This document shows, piece by piece, positions 44,798-52,188 of a DNA stretch of 64,000 nt (positions within the stretch are counted from its first letter, which is position 1; each line of letters begins with the position of its first letter). The notes beneath the pieces were generated by a model. The model saw only the letters and a list, made by a program, of their open reading frames with translations, did not search any database and was not told the DNA's origin. A program made the position numbers and the translations under genes. Source of the stretch: Dolomitihabitans soli (GTDB lineage Bacteria > Actinomycetota > Actinomycetes > Streptosporangiales > Streptosporangiaceae); contig NZ_JAKNTW010000019.1 in NCBI RefSeq assembly GCF_022213955.1, positions 124,001 through 188,000 on the forward strand, read 5' to 3'.

Positions 44798-45571
44798 CTA
44801 CATCTCCGCTTCGGTTTCCGAATAAGAGACACGCGCCCCCAGGCCGGTCAACTTCCGCAGCAGAGAACTGTATCCGCGGTTGAGGTGGTAAATCCCGGAT
44901 ATGCGCGAGGTCCCTTCCGCGGTCAGCGCCGCCAACAATAGCGCGGTAACGCAGCGGATGTCGACTCCACTCACATCCGCCGCGGTCAGCTTGCGCGGAC
45001 CGTTGATAATAAGACGGCGGCCGTCCTCGCCGACATCGGCCCCGAATGCGCGCAGCCCGTGCACGTGGGTGGCTCGTTGTGGATAGACGGCTTCCAACAC
45101 TTCGCTCCGGCCACGCGCCCGGGTAAGCAGCGCGGTCATTTGCGGCTGCAGGTCGGTCGGAAATCCCGGATGCGGTCCGGTGGCGAAAACAACGGCGGTG
45201 ATATCAGCCGTCGCGGATATCTCCAGTCCATCAGCGCTATCCCACATTTTTGTGCCGGATGCGCCCAATGTCTTGAGGAACGCGTGCGGGAAATCCGAGA
45301 GCCGGGCGTTCTCCAGCAGAATCCGTCCGCCGGTGATCGCGGCGGCGATGGCCAGCGTGCCGGCCTCCAGCCGGTCGACGGGGACTTCGTAGCCGGTGCT
45401 CCGGAGCGAGTCCGTGCCGACCACTTCGATGGTCCCGCCCTCGTGGACGACGATGTCGCCGCCGGCCTTGTTGAGGAATTCGATGGTGTGCATCACCTCC
45501 GGCTCGATGCTGGCGTCGGTCAGCGTCGAGGTGCCGTCGGCGGTCACCGCGAGAACGCTCGTTCGTACAAA
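44798..45571 (-). pseudogene. MurA-like enolpyruvyl transferase, N-terminal part missing
   Basis: The C-terminal ~255 residues of UDP-GlcNAc enolpyruvyl transferase are clear: EPEVMHTIEFLNKAGGDI, TGYEVPVDRLEAGTLAIAAA, GPHPGFPTDLQPQMTALLTR (with the catalytic-type Asp of FPTD) and ISGIYHLNRGYSSLLRKL. About 165 N-terminal residues, including the Lys and Cys/Asp of the active site, are missing; homology begins near 45571, and the sequence above it is antisense to a kinase remnant. MurA needs both interleaved domains, so this is most likely inactive. It is the first gene of the minus-strand operon, so the deletion probably also removed the native promoter. Confidence 0.85.
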
Positions 45572-45617
45572 TCCGGGTCGGCAGTCAGCAGTGCCCCGCC
45601 CTCGCCGGCCGCGATGA

Positions 45618-46161
45618 TTTTCGCCTGGTCGGTTGCTGCGCGACCTGCATTCCGCCACGGCCACCTTCCGGCCGGGACAGGACGCCGCGTGGCAGGACTG
45701 GTGGATGCATCGCGACGGCCCTGATTCGGTCATCGGGCACTGCGACGCGGGCCCGTGGCACACCGTCGTCCGCGACGGCATGCCCATCGCCTTCATCGAC
45801 TGGACGGTCGCCGGGCGCCGGGCCCGTCGACCGTCTTGACGAGATCGCCGCCTGCGCGTGGTGGCACGCTCAGCTCCGCGACGACGTCGAGGGAGGTCAG
45901 GAGCTACCGGCCGCTCCGGTTCGTGCCGCGAAGCTGGGACTGTTCGTCGACGGATACGAGCTGACCGCGGCCTTGCGGGACGCGCTGGTCGATCGAATGA
46001 TCGAATTCGCGATCCGCGATTGCGCCGCCGAGGCGATCGAAGCAGGCGTCACCCCTCAGTCACGCGACCCGGCGCCGCTGTGGGGCTTGGCCTGGCGGGC
46101 ACGGGCGGCGGCCTGGATGATCAATCATCGAACGTCGCTGGAGCGGGCCGTCCGAGGATAA
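45618..46161 (+). pseudogene. Aminoglycoside phosphotransferase-like (APH) pseudogene
   Basis: Two frames together give the C-terminal two thirds of an APH/choline-kinase-like protein. The first reads LLRDLHSATATFRPG, then IGHCDAGPWHTVVRDGMPIA and FIDWTVAG, with the Brenner-type catalytic Asp and the DFG-like IDW. It stops at 45837. The second continues GPVDRLDEIAACAWWHAQL and runs to 46161. Between them is a tandem copy of GCCGGGC (45810-45823), a 7-base duplication that explains the frameshift. The N-terminal lobe is missing. The break near 45618 lies 47 bases from the break of the MurA-like gene on the other strand. Confidence 0.8.
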
Positions 46162-46185
46162 CGGCAGTTTTGGCGGGGGAGGCCG

Positions 46186-47211
46186 CTATGCCTCCGGCCC
46201 CTGCCCGCGGTCCCCGTCCTCACGCGGGGAGTCCCACGCGTCTCCCCAGGAGATGTTCCGCGCCCTTCGGTAGGCGTCGCTGTTGCGCTTCGACACGATC
46301 TCGTCGGTCAGGCCGTCGTCACGAGTGCAGAGCTGCAGGGAGACGAGCCCTTTGCGCTTCTGGGGGTGGCGGATCACCCGGTCGGGGCGGTCCGGCCATG
46401 CTTGGGTCGAAGCTGCGACATACGAGTATTTTTCATCCTCGAAACCCAGCATGCCGGTCTTGATCTGCCGGTGCAGGGAGCTCCGGTTGAGCCGTACCGA
46501 GAAGTGACACCAGTCCTTGCCACGCGGGATCGGGCAGGCCCCGTCGTGCGGGCACGGCGCGACGACCGACAGCCCTTCGCCGATCAGCACATCACGTGCC
46601 GCGATGATGCGCTCATAGCCCGCGGGCGTGCCGGGCTCGATCAGCACCACCATGGACGTGTCCGCCGCCAGCGATCGGACGACGCCGTCTCGTACGGCCG
46701 GCGGCAACTCGCCCAGCACGTACGACATGGTGACAAGGTCGCTGGGACCCTTCAGAACCTTGTTGCCGATGGTCGCCCTGCTCCAGGTCGCGGTCCGCAC
46801 CACGGGGGAGACGGCCTGTCGTGCCAGCCGTCCCCCGAGCGCCGCCGCCATCGGCGCCTGCTCCAGGACCTTCACCTCTTTCAGCGAAGGCCAGATCTCG
46901 GCGGCCGCCCATACGGCCGCACCGGTTCCACCGCCCACGTCGATGTGCGTCTGAGGGGCGAACGTGGGGGCCAGCGCGGCCGTATGGCGCAACGCCGTGT
47001 GGACGGCCGCATAAGTGGCCGGCATTCGATAAGCAGCATAAGCCGCGACGTCGATTTCGGAGCCCAGGACGATATCGGCCGAATCAAAGCCCTCGCGATA
47101 TTGCTGGATCAGCCGCCGGGTGGCCTGCGTCATATCGTTCACCGAAAAGCGCGCAAGGGCACTCTCCAGAGCGTCGTTGAGATCGTCGGGCAGGCTCACC
47201 ATGGCAGACAT
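46186..47211 (-). CDS. Rsm22-family methyltransferase
   Basis: A 341-residue protein of the small-subunit Rsm22 family (mitochondrial and bacterial rRNA methyltransferase-like). SAM-binding motif I is THIDVGGGTGAAVWAAAEIW. After LVTMSYVLGELPP comes the Cys-rich segment CPHDGACPIPRGKDWCHFSV, the family's possible metal-binding site, then RRARNISWGDAW at the end. The start is either ATG at 47211 or 47202; neither has a strong ribosome site. It starts 271 bases from the divergent methyltransferase gene at 47483. On the minus strand a possible promoter TTCACA/TATGTC lies near 47380-47410. Confidence 0.85.
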   Translation of the reverse strand: MSAMVSLPDDLNDALESALARFSVNDMTQATRRLIQQYREGFDSADIVLGSEIDVAAYAAYRMPATYAAVHTALRHTAALAPTFAPQTHIDVGGGTGAAVWAAAEIWPSLKEVKVLEQAPMAAALGGRLARQAVSPVVRTATWSRATIGNKVLKGPSDLVTMSYVLGELPPAVRDGVVRSLAADTSMVVLIEPGTPAGYERIIAARDVLIGEGLSVVAPCPHDGACPIPRGKDWCHFSVRLNRSSLHRQIKTGMLGFEDEKYSYVAASTQAWPDRPDRVIRHPQKRKGLVSLQLCTRDDGLTDEIVSKRNSDAYRRARNISWGDAWDSPREDGDRGQGPEA

Positions 47212-47482
47212 GATGCCGGTAGGCCGATGATCTGTCCAAACGGCGTACCCGCGGCTCTCCCGGCACATCCGACCATGGCCATCGCCCGGCCGCCGAACCC
47301 CGCCTTGCCTGGTCGCAGCGCCGCCGACAACACCGCAGCCGAGCCGACGCCGGCCACTACAGAAAGCGCCGACTCTGACATAGCAAAAGTGCGCATGATG
47401 TGAAATGCGGTGCTTACAATGATCGACCTGCCCGCCGACCGGGACTCGGAGCTTTCGCTTGAACCCTTCTCCACCAGTGAGC

Positions 47483-48661
47483 ATGTCTGACCTGCTGCGT
47501 GAGCACCTGTTCTCGGATGACCTGGTGCGGATTGTCCTGAGTGGCCCGCAACCCCACGACGAAGAGCCGTGGTCGCGCATCGTCATGCGGCCCGTGCTGC
47601 TTTCTGGCCGCAGATCCCTCCAGATCCAGCGCTACGACGCGAAGCATTGCGACACCGTCAACGCCGACTCGATCGCGCACCCGGCTGTTGCGGCGGTGTT
47701 GAGTTCCTCTTTCCGCCATCTGACTGTGCAGCTCGCCGACCGTCGAATCCAGACACGGCGCACCAAACGCGGCAAGCTTCTCTCGGTGGTCACACCGGAG
47801 ACCGCCGATGCCGAACTGTCCCACGACCGGAAGAAGAAGCGATTGATTCCGGAGAACGCAGATTTCCTGGCGGTTCTCGGGATGACCCGCAAAGGGCAGG
47901 TGCGCGCGGAGCAGCAGCGTAAATACCGGCAGATCAACGAGTTCGTCAGAGCCGTCGCCGAGTCGTCTGGTTCCGAGTGGATCAAGGCCGAGCCGATCCG
48001 CCTGGTTGATTTCGGCTGCGGCAATGCCTACCTGACCTTCGCGACCTTCCATTACCTCGCCGTCGACCGCGGGCTCAGGTGCGAGATGATCGGTATCGAC
48101 CGTGACTCCGATGCCATCGCCAGAAATCGGGCCCGGGCCCGGGAGTTAGGGTTGTCGGGTCTCAGGTTCGAGCACGCGAGCATTCCTGAGGCGCGACTTC
48201 CCGACACCATCAGCATCGCTCTCGCCCTGCACGCGTGTGACACGGCGACCGATGAGGCGATCGCCCGGGCTGTCGCCTGCCGGGCAGATCTCATTCTCGT
48301 GGCTCCATGCTGCCATCACCACATTCACCGACAACTGTCTCGAACATCCGCACCCGCCGGGGTCCAGACCGCGATGCGGAGTGATGTCCTCCGGGCCCGG
48401 CTCGGCGATGTGCTCACCGAGAGCTTTCCCGATACCCCGGCTGGCGCCGACGATCACCACGGTGGTGGGCTGGTCCATGCTGTCTCCCCTGCAGTCAGTT
48501 CAAGAAGGCCGGACGATCCAGTAGAAATTTACAGCTGTACGGCGGTGACCGGCGTGCGAGGCTTTCTCCGGTCTGCTGGTGACGACATTTACGGCGGCCG
48601 ATGCCGGACACGTGGGAATTGTTTCTCGCTCGATTTCATTCCTTTTCAGGCACTGTTCTGA
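47483..48661 (+). pseudogene. SAM methyltransferase with 3' end replaced
   Basis: The first ~315 codons are a class I methyltransferase with an N-terminal extension: motif I is LVDFGCGNAYLTFATFHYL, then MIGIDRDSDAIARNRAR, LALHACDTATDEAIARA and LVAPCCHHHIHRQL, a set shared with the Methyltransf_32-type RNA or protein methyltransferases. Near 48425, after RLGDVLTESF, the normal C-terminus is lost and the frame continues antisense to a truncated SDR gene until 48661. The domain core is complete, so partial function is possible. The ATG at 47483 was chosen over GTG at 47477 and TTG at 47459. A TACAAT element lies at 47415-47420. Confidence 0.75.
48395..48478 (-). pseudogene. 5' fragment of a short-chain dehydrogenase (SDR) gene
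   Basis: From ATG at 48478, with GGGGAG five bases upstream, the frame reads MDQPTTVVIVGASRGIGKAL then GEHIAEPG, the cofactor-binding start of an SDR. Past about 48400 the homology stops, and the rest of the gene is missing. Its broken end meets the broken 3' end of the convergent methyltransferase, so one deletion truncated both. Confidence 0.8.
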
Positions 48662-48874
48662 AAAGCCGCGAGCGGTCTGTGCACTTGATCTTCAACGATA
48701 GGCGTACGGCCTGCATCCGTCGCGCCCCTTGATTGTGTGACAGCGACACGGAGGCGATCTCAGCGAAAATGGGATCTCCTGGATGCCGGCAGGCCGGTTT
48801 TCCCGGGCGGGTGCCGGGCCACACGCCTGCTCGCGGGCGCTGCGGCACGCCGTACAGGGACCCGGATGCTGTTG
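48479..48874. other. Gap between gene remnants
   Basis: Apart from the read-through end of the disrupted methyltransferase (to 48661), these ~400 bases hold no supported gene. The stretch 48600-48730 is less GC-rich than average. It presumably included promoters of deleted genes. Confidence 0.5.
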
Positions 48875-49063
48875 TCAGGCCATGTAGGGCAGTTGCTTCG
48901 GCTCCACGCGGCCGAGCAGGGGCATGCCGTTGAGGAAGCGGCTGACTTCGGCGACGGCGAACTCGCCGAGGCGGCGCAGTTCCCGTCCCTGGGCGCCGGC
49001 CAGGTGCGGGGTGACCAGGACGTTGGGCAGGGCCAGGAGCGGGTGGCCGGGAGGCAGCGGCTC
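48875..49063 (-). pseudogene. C-terminal fragment of a D-2-hydroxyacid dehydrogenase
   Basis: The last ~63 codons of a D-isomer-specific 2-hydroxyacid dehydrogenase remain: LPNVLVTPHLAGAQGRELRR and AVAEVSRFLNGMPLLG, which contains the TPHLAG active-site His pattern. The N-terminal ~250 residues are gone. Homology starts abruptly at about 49063, where a plus-strand binding-protein remnant begins. Confidence 0.85.
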
Positions 49064-49679
49064 GGGGACATCATCATGTTCACGAACCTGTCGCTGCCGC
49101 ACGCCGCCGAGTTCGTCCAGGTACGCTGCGCCGACCTCTCGGAGTACGTCGGCGGGGACGCGGTCAAGGAGTACCCGAACCTCGCCAACATCCCGACCTC
49201 CGCCTGGCAGGGCATGGGCAGGATCGGCGGCAAGATCTACGGGATCCCGCTGGAGCGGCCGAGGCCGGGCACTATCCCGACAGCCTCACCGTCGGCTCGA
49301 CCGACATGCAGAGCTACTTCCACAACGGCACGGTCGCCTCGATCAGCGACGGCTTCGGCTCGGTGAACCTGTCCACCCTGACCAAGATCGACGGCCGGTT
49401 CGACCTCTGCCGGGCCATACCGACGTGGCCAAGGCCGTCTACGACTGGCAGAAGGCGAGCCTGCCCAAGAGCGTCGGCGACCCTGCCAACGGCCTGCGCT
49501 CGGCCACCCAGGTGAGCAAGGGCGCCCAGCTGGGGCAGATCATCGGAGACGGCATCGCGGCGATCACGTTCGGGCGCAAGCCGCTGTCGGCGTGGCCGGA
49601 CGTCGTCGCCCAGTGGCGCCAGGCCGGCGGTGACCAGGTCGCGGCTGAACTGGCCAAGGAGCACGCGGCCAACCAATGA
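49064..49679 (+). pseudogene. Sugar ABC transporter binding-protein pseudogene, frameshifted and deleted
   Basis: Three frames in succession encode parts of one extracellular solute-binding protein. Frame one (to about 49263) reads CADLSEYVGGDAVKEYPNLA and IYGIPLERP. Frame two (about 49270-49410) reads DSLTVGSTDMQSYFHNGT. Frame three (about 49423-49679) reads VAKAVYDWQKASLPKSVGDP and FGRKPLSAWPDVVAQWRQAG, with the natural stop. The signal peptide and N-terminal third are missing and there are short internal deletions. Two orphan LacI-type operators follow its end. Confidence 0.85.
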
Positions 49680-49698
49680 CCTTGTACGTGCTTCTGAG

Positions 49699-49710
49699 TC
49701 AAACGCTTCC
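49699..49710. promoter_or_regulatory. LacI-type operator-like site
   Basis: TCAAACGCTTCC; its reverse complement GGAAGCGTTTGA has the AAGCGTTT core of LacI-family operators. It lies after the stop of the binding-protein pseudogene, where no intact gene now starts. Confidence 0.45.
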
Positions 49711-49776
49711 CTGATGGACACACATCATGATCTGCAGATCAAGCGCGTAGCGACAGGCTGAAGAGGCGGTTAACAG

Positions 49777-49788
49777 GTAAGCGTTTCC
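49777..49788. promoter_or_regulatory. LacI-type operator-like site
   Basis: GTAAGCGTTTCC, again with the AAGCGTTT core, 15 bases before the 3' end of the convergent lacI-type gene. With the site at 49699 it may be what remains of the control region of a deleted sugar operon. Confidence 0.5.
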
Positions 49789-49803
49789 ACGAGGCGAGAC
49801 GCC

Positions 49804-50880
49804 CTACTGGCCGGCGCCTCTGAGGGGGCGGACCGAGTCGCGGACGATGATGTGCGTGCCGAGCATGACGTGCTCGCTCATCCCCGACTTGTCCTGACGC
49901 CGTTCGAGCGCCAGCCGTACGGCGGTGCGGCCGAGCTCCTCATGGGGCACGTGCACGGTGGTGAGGTCGATGTCGGCGGCCGAGGGCAGGTCGTCGAAGC
50001 CGACGAGCGAGATGTCGTCGGGGACCCGCAGGCCGTGCTCGCGCAGGGCCTGGCGGGCGCCGGCCGCGATGAGGTCGTTGCCGGCGAAGACGGCGGTGAA
50101 GTCGGGCGGCCCGGATTCGAGCCGCTGGCGAATCATCCGATAGCCCTCGCTGCGCTCCATCTTGCCGTCGACCTCCAGGCCGGGGTCGTGGGGCTGATGG
50201 AAGTCGGCGAGGGCGTTGCGGTAGCCGGCGACGCGGGCGCCCGGCGTGGTGTAGCCGTCGCGGCGGCCGAGGAACAGGATGCGGCGGTGGCCGGCCGACA
50301 GAAGGTGGCTGGTGATGGCGTAGGCGCCGCCGGTGTTGTCGTACTCGATGACCAGGGCGGGCACGTCGGGGCCGAGAGCGGGGCGGCCGCACAGGACGAG
50401 CTGGGAGCCGGCCGCCGCCAGCGCGCGGGCGTACTCGCCCATGCGTTCGCGGTAGGCCTCGTCGTTGACGACGTTGCCCACGAGGATGACGCACTCGGCG
50501 TGCTCCTGCCGCATGAGCTGGACCGTGGCGAGCTCGCGTTCCGGGCCGCCGTTGGTGGTGCCGATGATGCAGAGCTTGCCTTCGAGCGCGGCCTGGGTCT
50601 GCACGCCCTGCGCGACGTGGGCGTAGTGGGGGGAGACCACGGAGGTGACGATGATGGCCACGCTGCGGCTGCTCGCGCCGGCCAGGCCGCGGGCATTGGC
50701 GTTGGCCACGTAGTCGAGCTCACGCACGGCCCGCATGACCTTGCTGCGGGTGGCGGGCGCGCTGGGGTAGGTGCCGGACAGGATCCGGGAGACCGTGGCC
50801 ACGGACACCCCCGCGTGCGCGGCCACGTCGCGGATCGTCGCCGGCCGCTCCCCGTCGTCGGACGACGCACGCCGGACCAT
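49804..50880 (-). CDS. LacI-family transcriptional regulator
   Basis: A 358-residue sugar-responsive repressor. The N-terminal HTH is TIRDVAAHAGVSVATVSRIL, followed by the hinge helix RGLAGASSRS. The periplasmic-binding-type core shows VVSPHYAHVAQGVQTQAAL, HRRILFLGRRDGYTTPG and PDDISLVGFDDLPSAADIDL. GGAGG is four bases before the ATG. A LacI-type inverted repeat (GTAAACCGCTTAC) lies 27 bases upstream of the start, so the gene is probably autoregulated. Its original target operon appears largely deleted; the truncated Tat-signal gene at 51146 also has such a site. Confidence 0.92.
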   Translation of the reverse strand: MVRRASSDDGERPATIRDVAAHAGVSVATVSRILSGTYPSAPATRSKVMRAVRELDYVANANARGLAGASSRSVAIIVTSVVSPHYAHVAQGVQTQAALEGKLCIIGTTNGGPERELATVQLMRQEHAECVILVGNVVNDEAYRERMGEYARALAAAGSQLVLCGRPALGPDVPALVIEYDNTGGAYAITSHLLSAGHRRILFLGRRDGYTTPGARVAGYRNALADFHQPHDPGLEVDGKMERSEGYRMIRQRLESGPPDFTAVFAGNDLIAAGARQALREHGLRVPDDISLVGFDDLPSAADIDLTTVHVPHEELGRTAVRLALERRQDKSGMSEHVMLGTHIIVRDSVRPLRGAGQ

Positions 50881-50906
50881 CCCACCTCCACTGATGCAAT
50901 CTGCTG

Positions 50907-50919
50907 GTAAACCGCTTAC
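50907..50919. promoter_or_regulatory. LacI-type operator upstream of lacI-family gene
   Basis: GTAAACCGCTTAC is a 13-base imperfect palindrome (GTAA/TTAC arms, AACCGCTT core) of the LacI operator type, in the promoter region of the regulator gene, pointing to autoregulation. Confidence 0.6.
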
Positions 50920-51086
50920 GCATGATAGTTCTGCCTGGGTGAGACGGCGTCAACTTGCCGACCCGTTCCGTCGGATGAGATCTCCCGCCCAAAAACGGCT
51001 TTCCACCAGGCTTCCTGCGCAAACGTATCCATCGAGAAGGCAGGGCCCTTGACAGGCCATACATGTCATGCGGCTATCGGCGCTTA

Positions 51087-51100
51087 GTAAACGTTTGAAC
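51087..51100. promoter_or_regulatory. LacI-type operator upstream of Tat-signal gene remnant
   Basis: GTAAACGTTTGAAC contains the perfect 8-base palindrome AAACGTTT, the classical LacI-family core. It lies 46 bases before the ATG at 51146 and would control that gene. Confidence 0.6.
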
Positions 51101-51145
51101 ATGTGGTCGTCTCATCGCGTTACGCCAACCCAACAGGGAGCCCCC

Positions 51146-51334
51146 ATGGCGATGATGTCCCGACGCAACCTTCTCCTGAGCGCGGCCGCGGTCGGCGCCG
51201 CCGGACGGCTCGGCTGGAGCGCCGCCGCACCCGCGCTGGCCGAGGACGGGCGGGCCATCGGCCCGCTGGAGGACGGCGTCCAGCTCGAATGGCTGGAGGG
51301 CGGCCGCTTCCTGTGGTCGGTGAACATGGGCTAG
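51146..51334 (+). pseudogene. 5' fragment of a Tat-exported protein gene
   Basis: The frame starts at ATG 51146, five bases after AGGGAG, and encodes the Tat signal SRRNLLLSAAAVGAAGRLG ending near PALA. It continues DGVQLEWLEGGRFLWSVNMG and stops. Only 62 codons remain; an exported enzyme is expected, probably a glycoside hydrolase or lyase judging by the LacI operator in front. The stop overlaps the stop of the convergent TetR gene, so the missing part was probably lost in a deletion that joined the two. Confidence 0.65.
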
Positions 51335-52077
51335 TGGAGGTGCTGTGCGGTGGCCAGCAGGTCGCGCACGGTGACGACGAGTCCGTCCATGGTGTGCTCG
51401 AACGCCTCGTCCACGGTCATCAGGGGAGCGGCGGCGACCGCTTCGCGCAGGTGCGGAACGGCGAGGCCGGGGTGCGCCTGCAGCCAGAGCGGCGGGACGG
51501 GAGTGTGCCGCATGACCGGCTCGCCCTGGTCCTGGCGGTAGTCCACGAGCAGGACGAACGCGAAGACGCGTAGCGCGAGATCGCGGTGCACGATCTGGGC
51601 CTCGGCGATGCCCAGCCCGATGGTGCGCAGCATGCCCAGGAAGGCGTCGGTGTGGGTAAGGCGGTCCTGGTGGATCGCGAGGTCGTCGATCTGCTCGTCC
51701 ATCGACACCAGCAGGGCGCGTGGATAGCGCCGGTAGACGGTGCGCAGCGCGGCGCCGTACTCGCGGATGCTGTGTTCCCAGTCCGCGGGGTCCGGCCGCG
51801 GGGCCGGCCATTGCTCGATGAACAGCTGAACCGCGCGGGCCACGATCTCGCTGCGGTCATCGACGTAGTTGTAGAGGGCTCGCACCGTCACGCCGAGATG
51901 CTCGGCGAGTAGCCGCATGGTCACCGCCGGGAAGCCGTGGACGCCGGCGAGGTCGAGCATCGTCTGGGCGATGAGGTCCCTGGTCAGCGTCGGCCGGCCG
52001 TTGCGTGTGAGCGGCCGCCGGCGGCGGCGTGGGCTGTCGGTGCCGGTGACGTCGGCCTTGTCGGGATCGTGGGGCAC
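51331..52077 (-). CDS. TetR-family transcriptional regulator
   Basis: A 248-residue repressor. The HTH reads LTRDLIAQTMLDLAGVHGFP, then VTMRLLAEHLGVTVRALYNYVDDR. The C-terminal ligand-binding part belongs to the TetR_C class seen with RRRRPLTRNGRPTLTR-type N-termini. It is divergent from the MFS efflux gene 111 bases away, the usual arrangement for a drug-responsive repressor and its pump. GTG at 52077 is chosen because a GTG at 52107 would lie inside the candidate operator; the longer form (258 residues) is possible. The stop overlaps the end of the truncated Tat-signal gene. Confidence 0.88.
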   Translation of the reverse strand: MPHDPDKADVTGTDSPRRRRRPLTRNGRPTLTRDLIAQTMLDLAGVHGFPAVTMRLLAEHLGVTVRALYNYVDDRSEIVARAVQLFIEQWPAPRPDPADWEHSIREYGAALRTVYRRYPRALLVSMDEQIDDLAIHQDRLTHTDAFLGMLRTIGLGIAEAQIVHRDLALRVFAFVLLVDYRQDQGEPVMRHTPVPPLWLQAHPGLAVPHLREAVAAAPLMTVDEAFEHTMDGLVVTVRDLLATAQHLH

Positions 52078-52106
52078 CGTCCGAGCATAGCCGCCGTTAA
52101 ACTTCA

Positions 52107-52134
52107 CACACCGTTGACTTTAGTGGTCGGTGTG
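52107..52134. promoter_or_regulatory. Candidate TetR operator between tetR and MFS genes
   Basis: CACACCG at 52107-52113 and CGGTGTG at 52128-52134 form perfect 7-base arms around a 14-base spacer. The site lies between the divergent tetR and MFS genes and fits binding by a TetR dimer or dimer pair. Confidence 0.55.
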
Positions 52135-52146
52135 CGCCACCCTTCC

Positions 52147-52165
52147 TTAGGTGAGCCTTACCAAC
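52147..52165. promoter_or_regulatory. Iron-box-like sequence upstream of MFS gene
   Basis: TTAGGTGAGCCTTACCAAC matches the 19-base DtxR/IdeR box at about 15 of 19 positions and resembles the stronger box at 39102. It begins 42 bases before the MFS start. Iron control of an exporter would suggest siderophore export, but the match is weaker and no siderophore genes lie nearby. Confidence 0.35.
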
Positions 52166-52188
52166 ACGCATCTCCCCGGATTTCTCCG

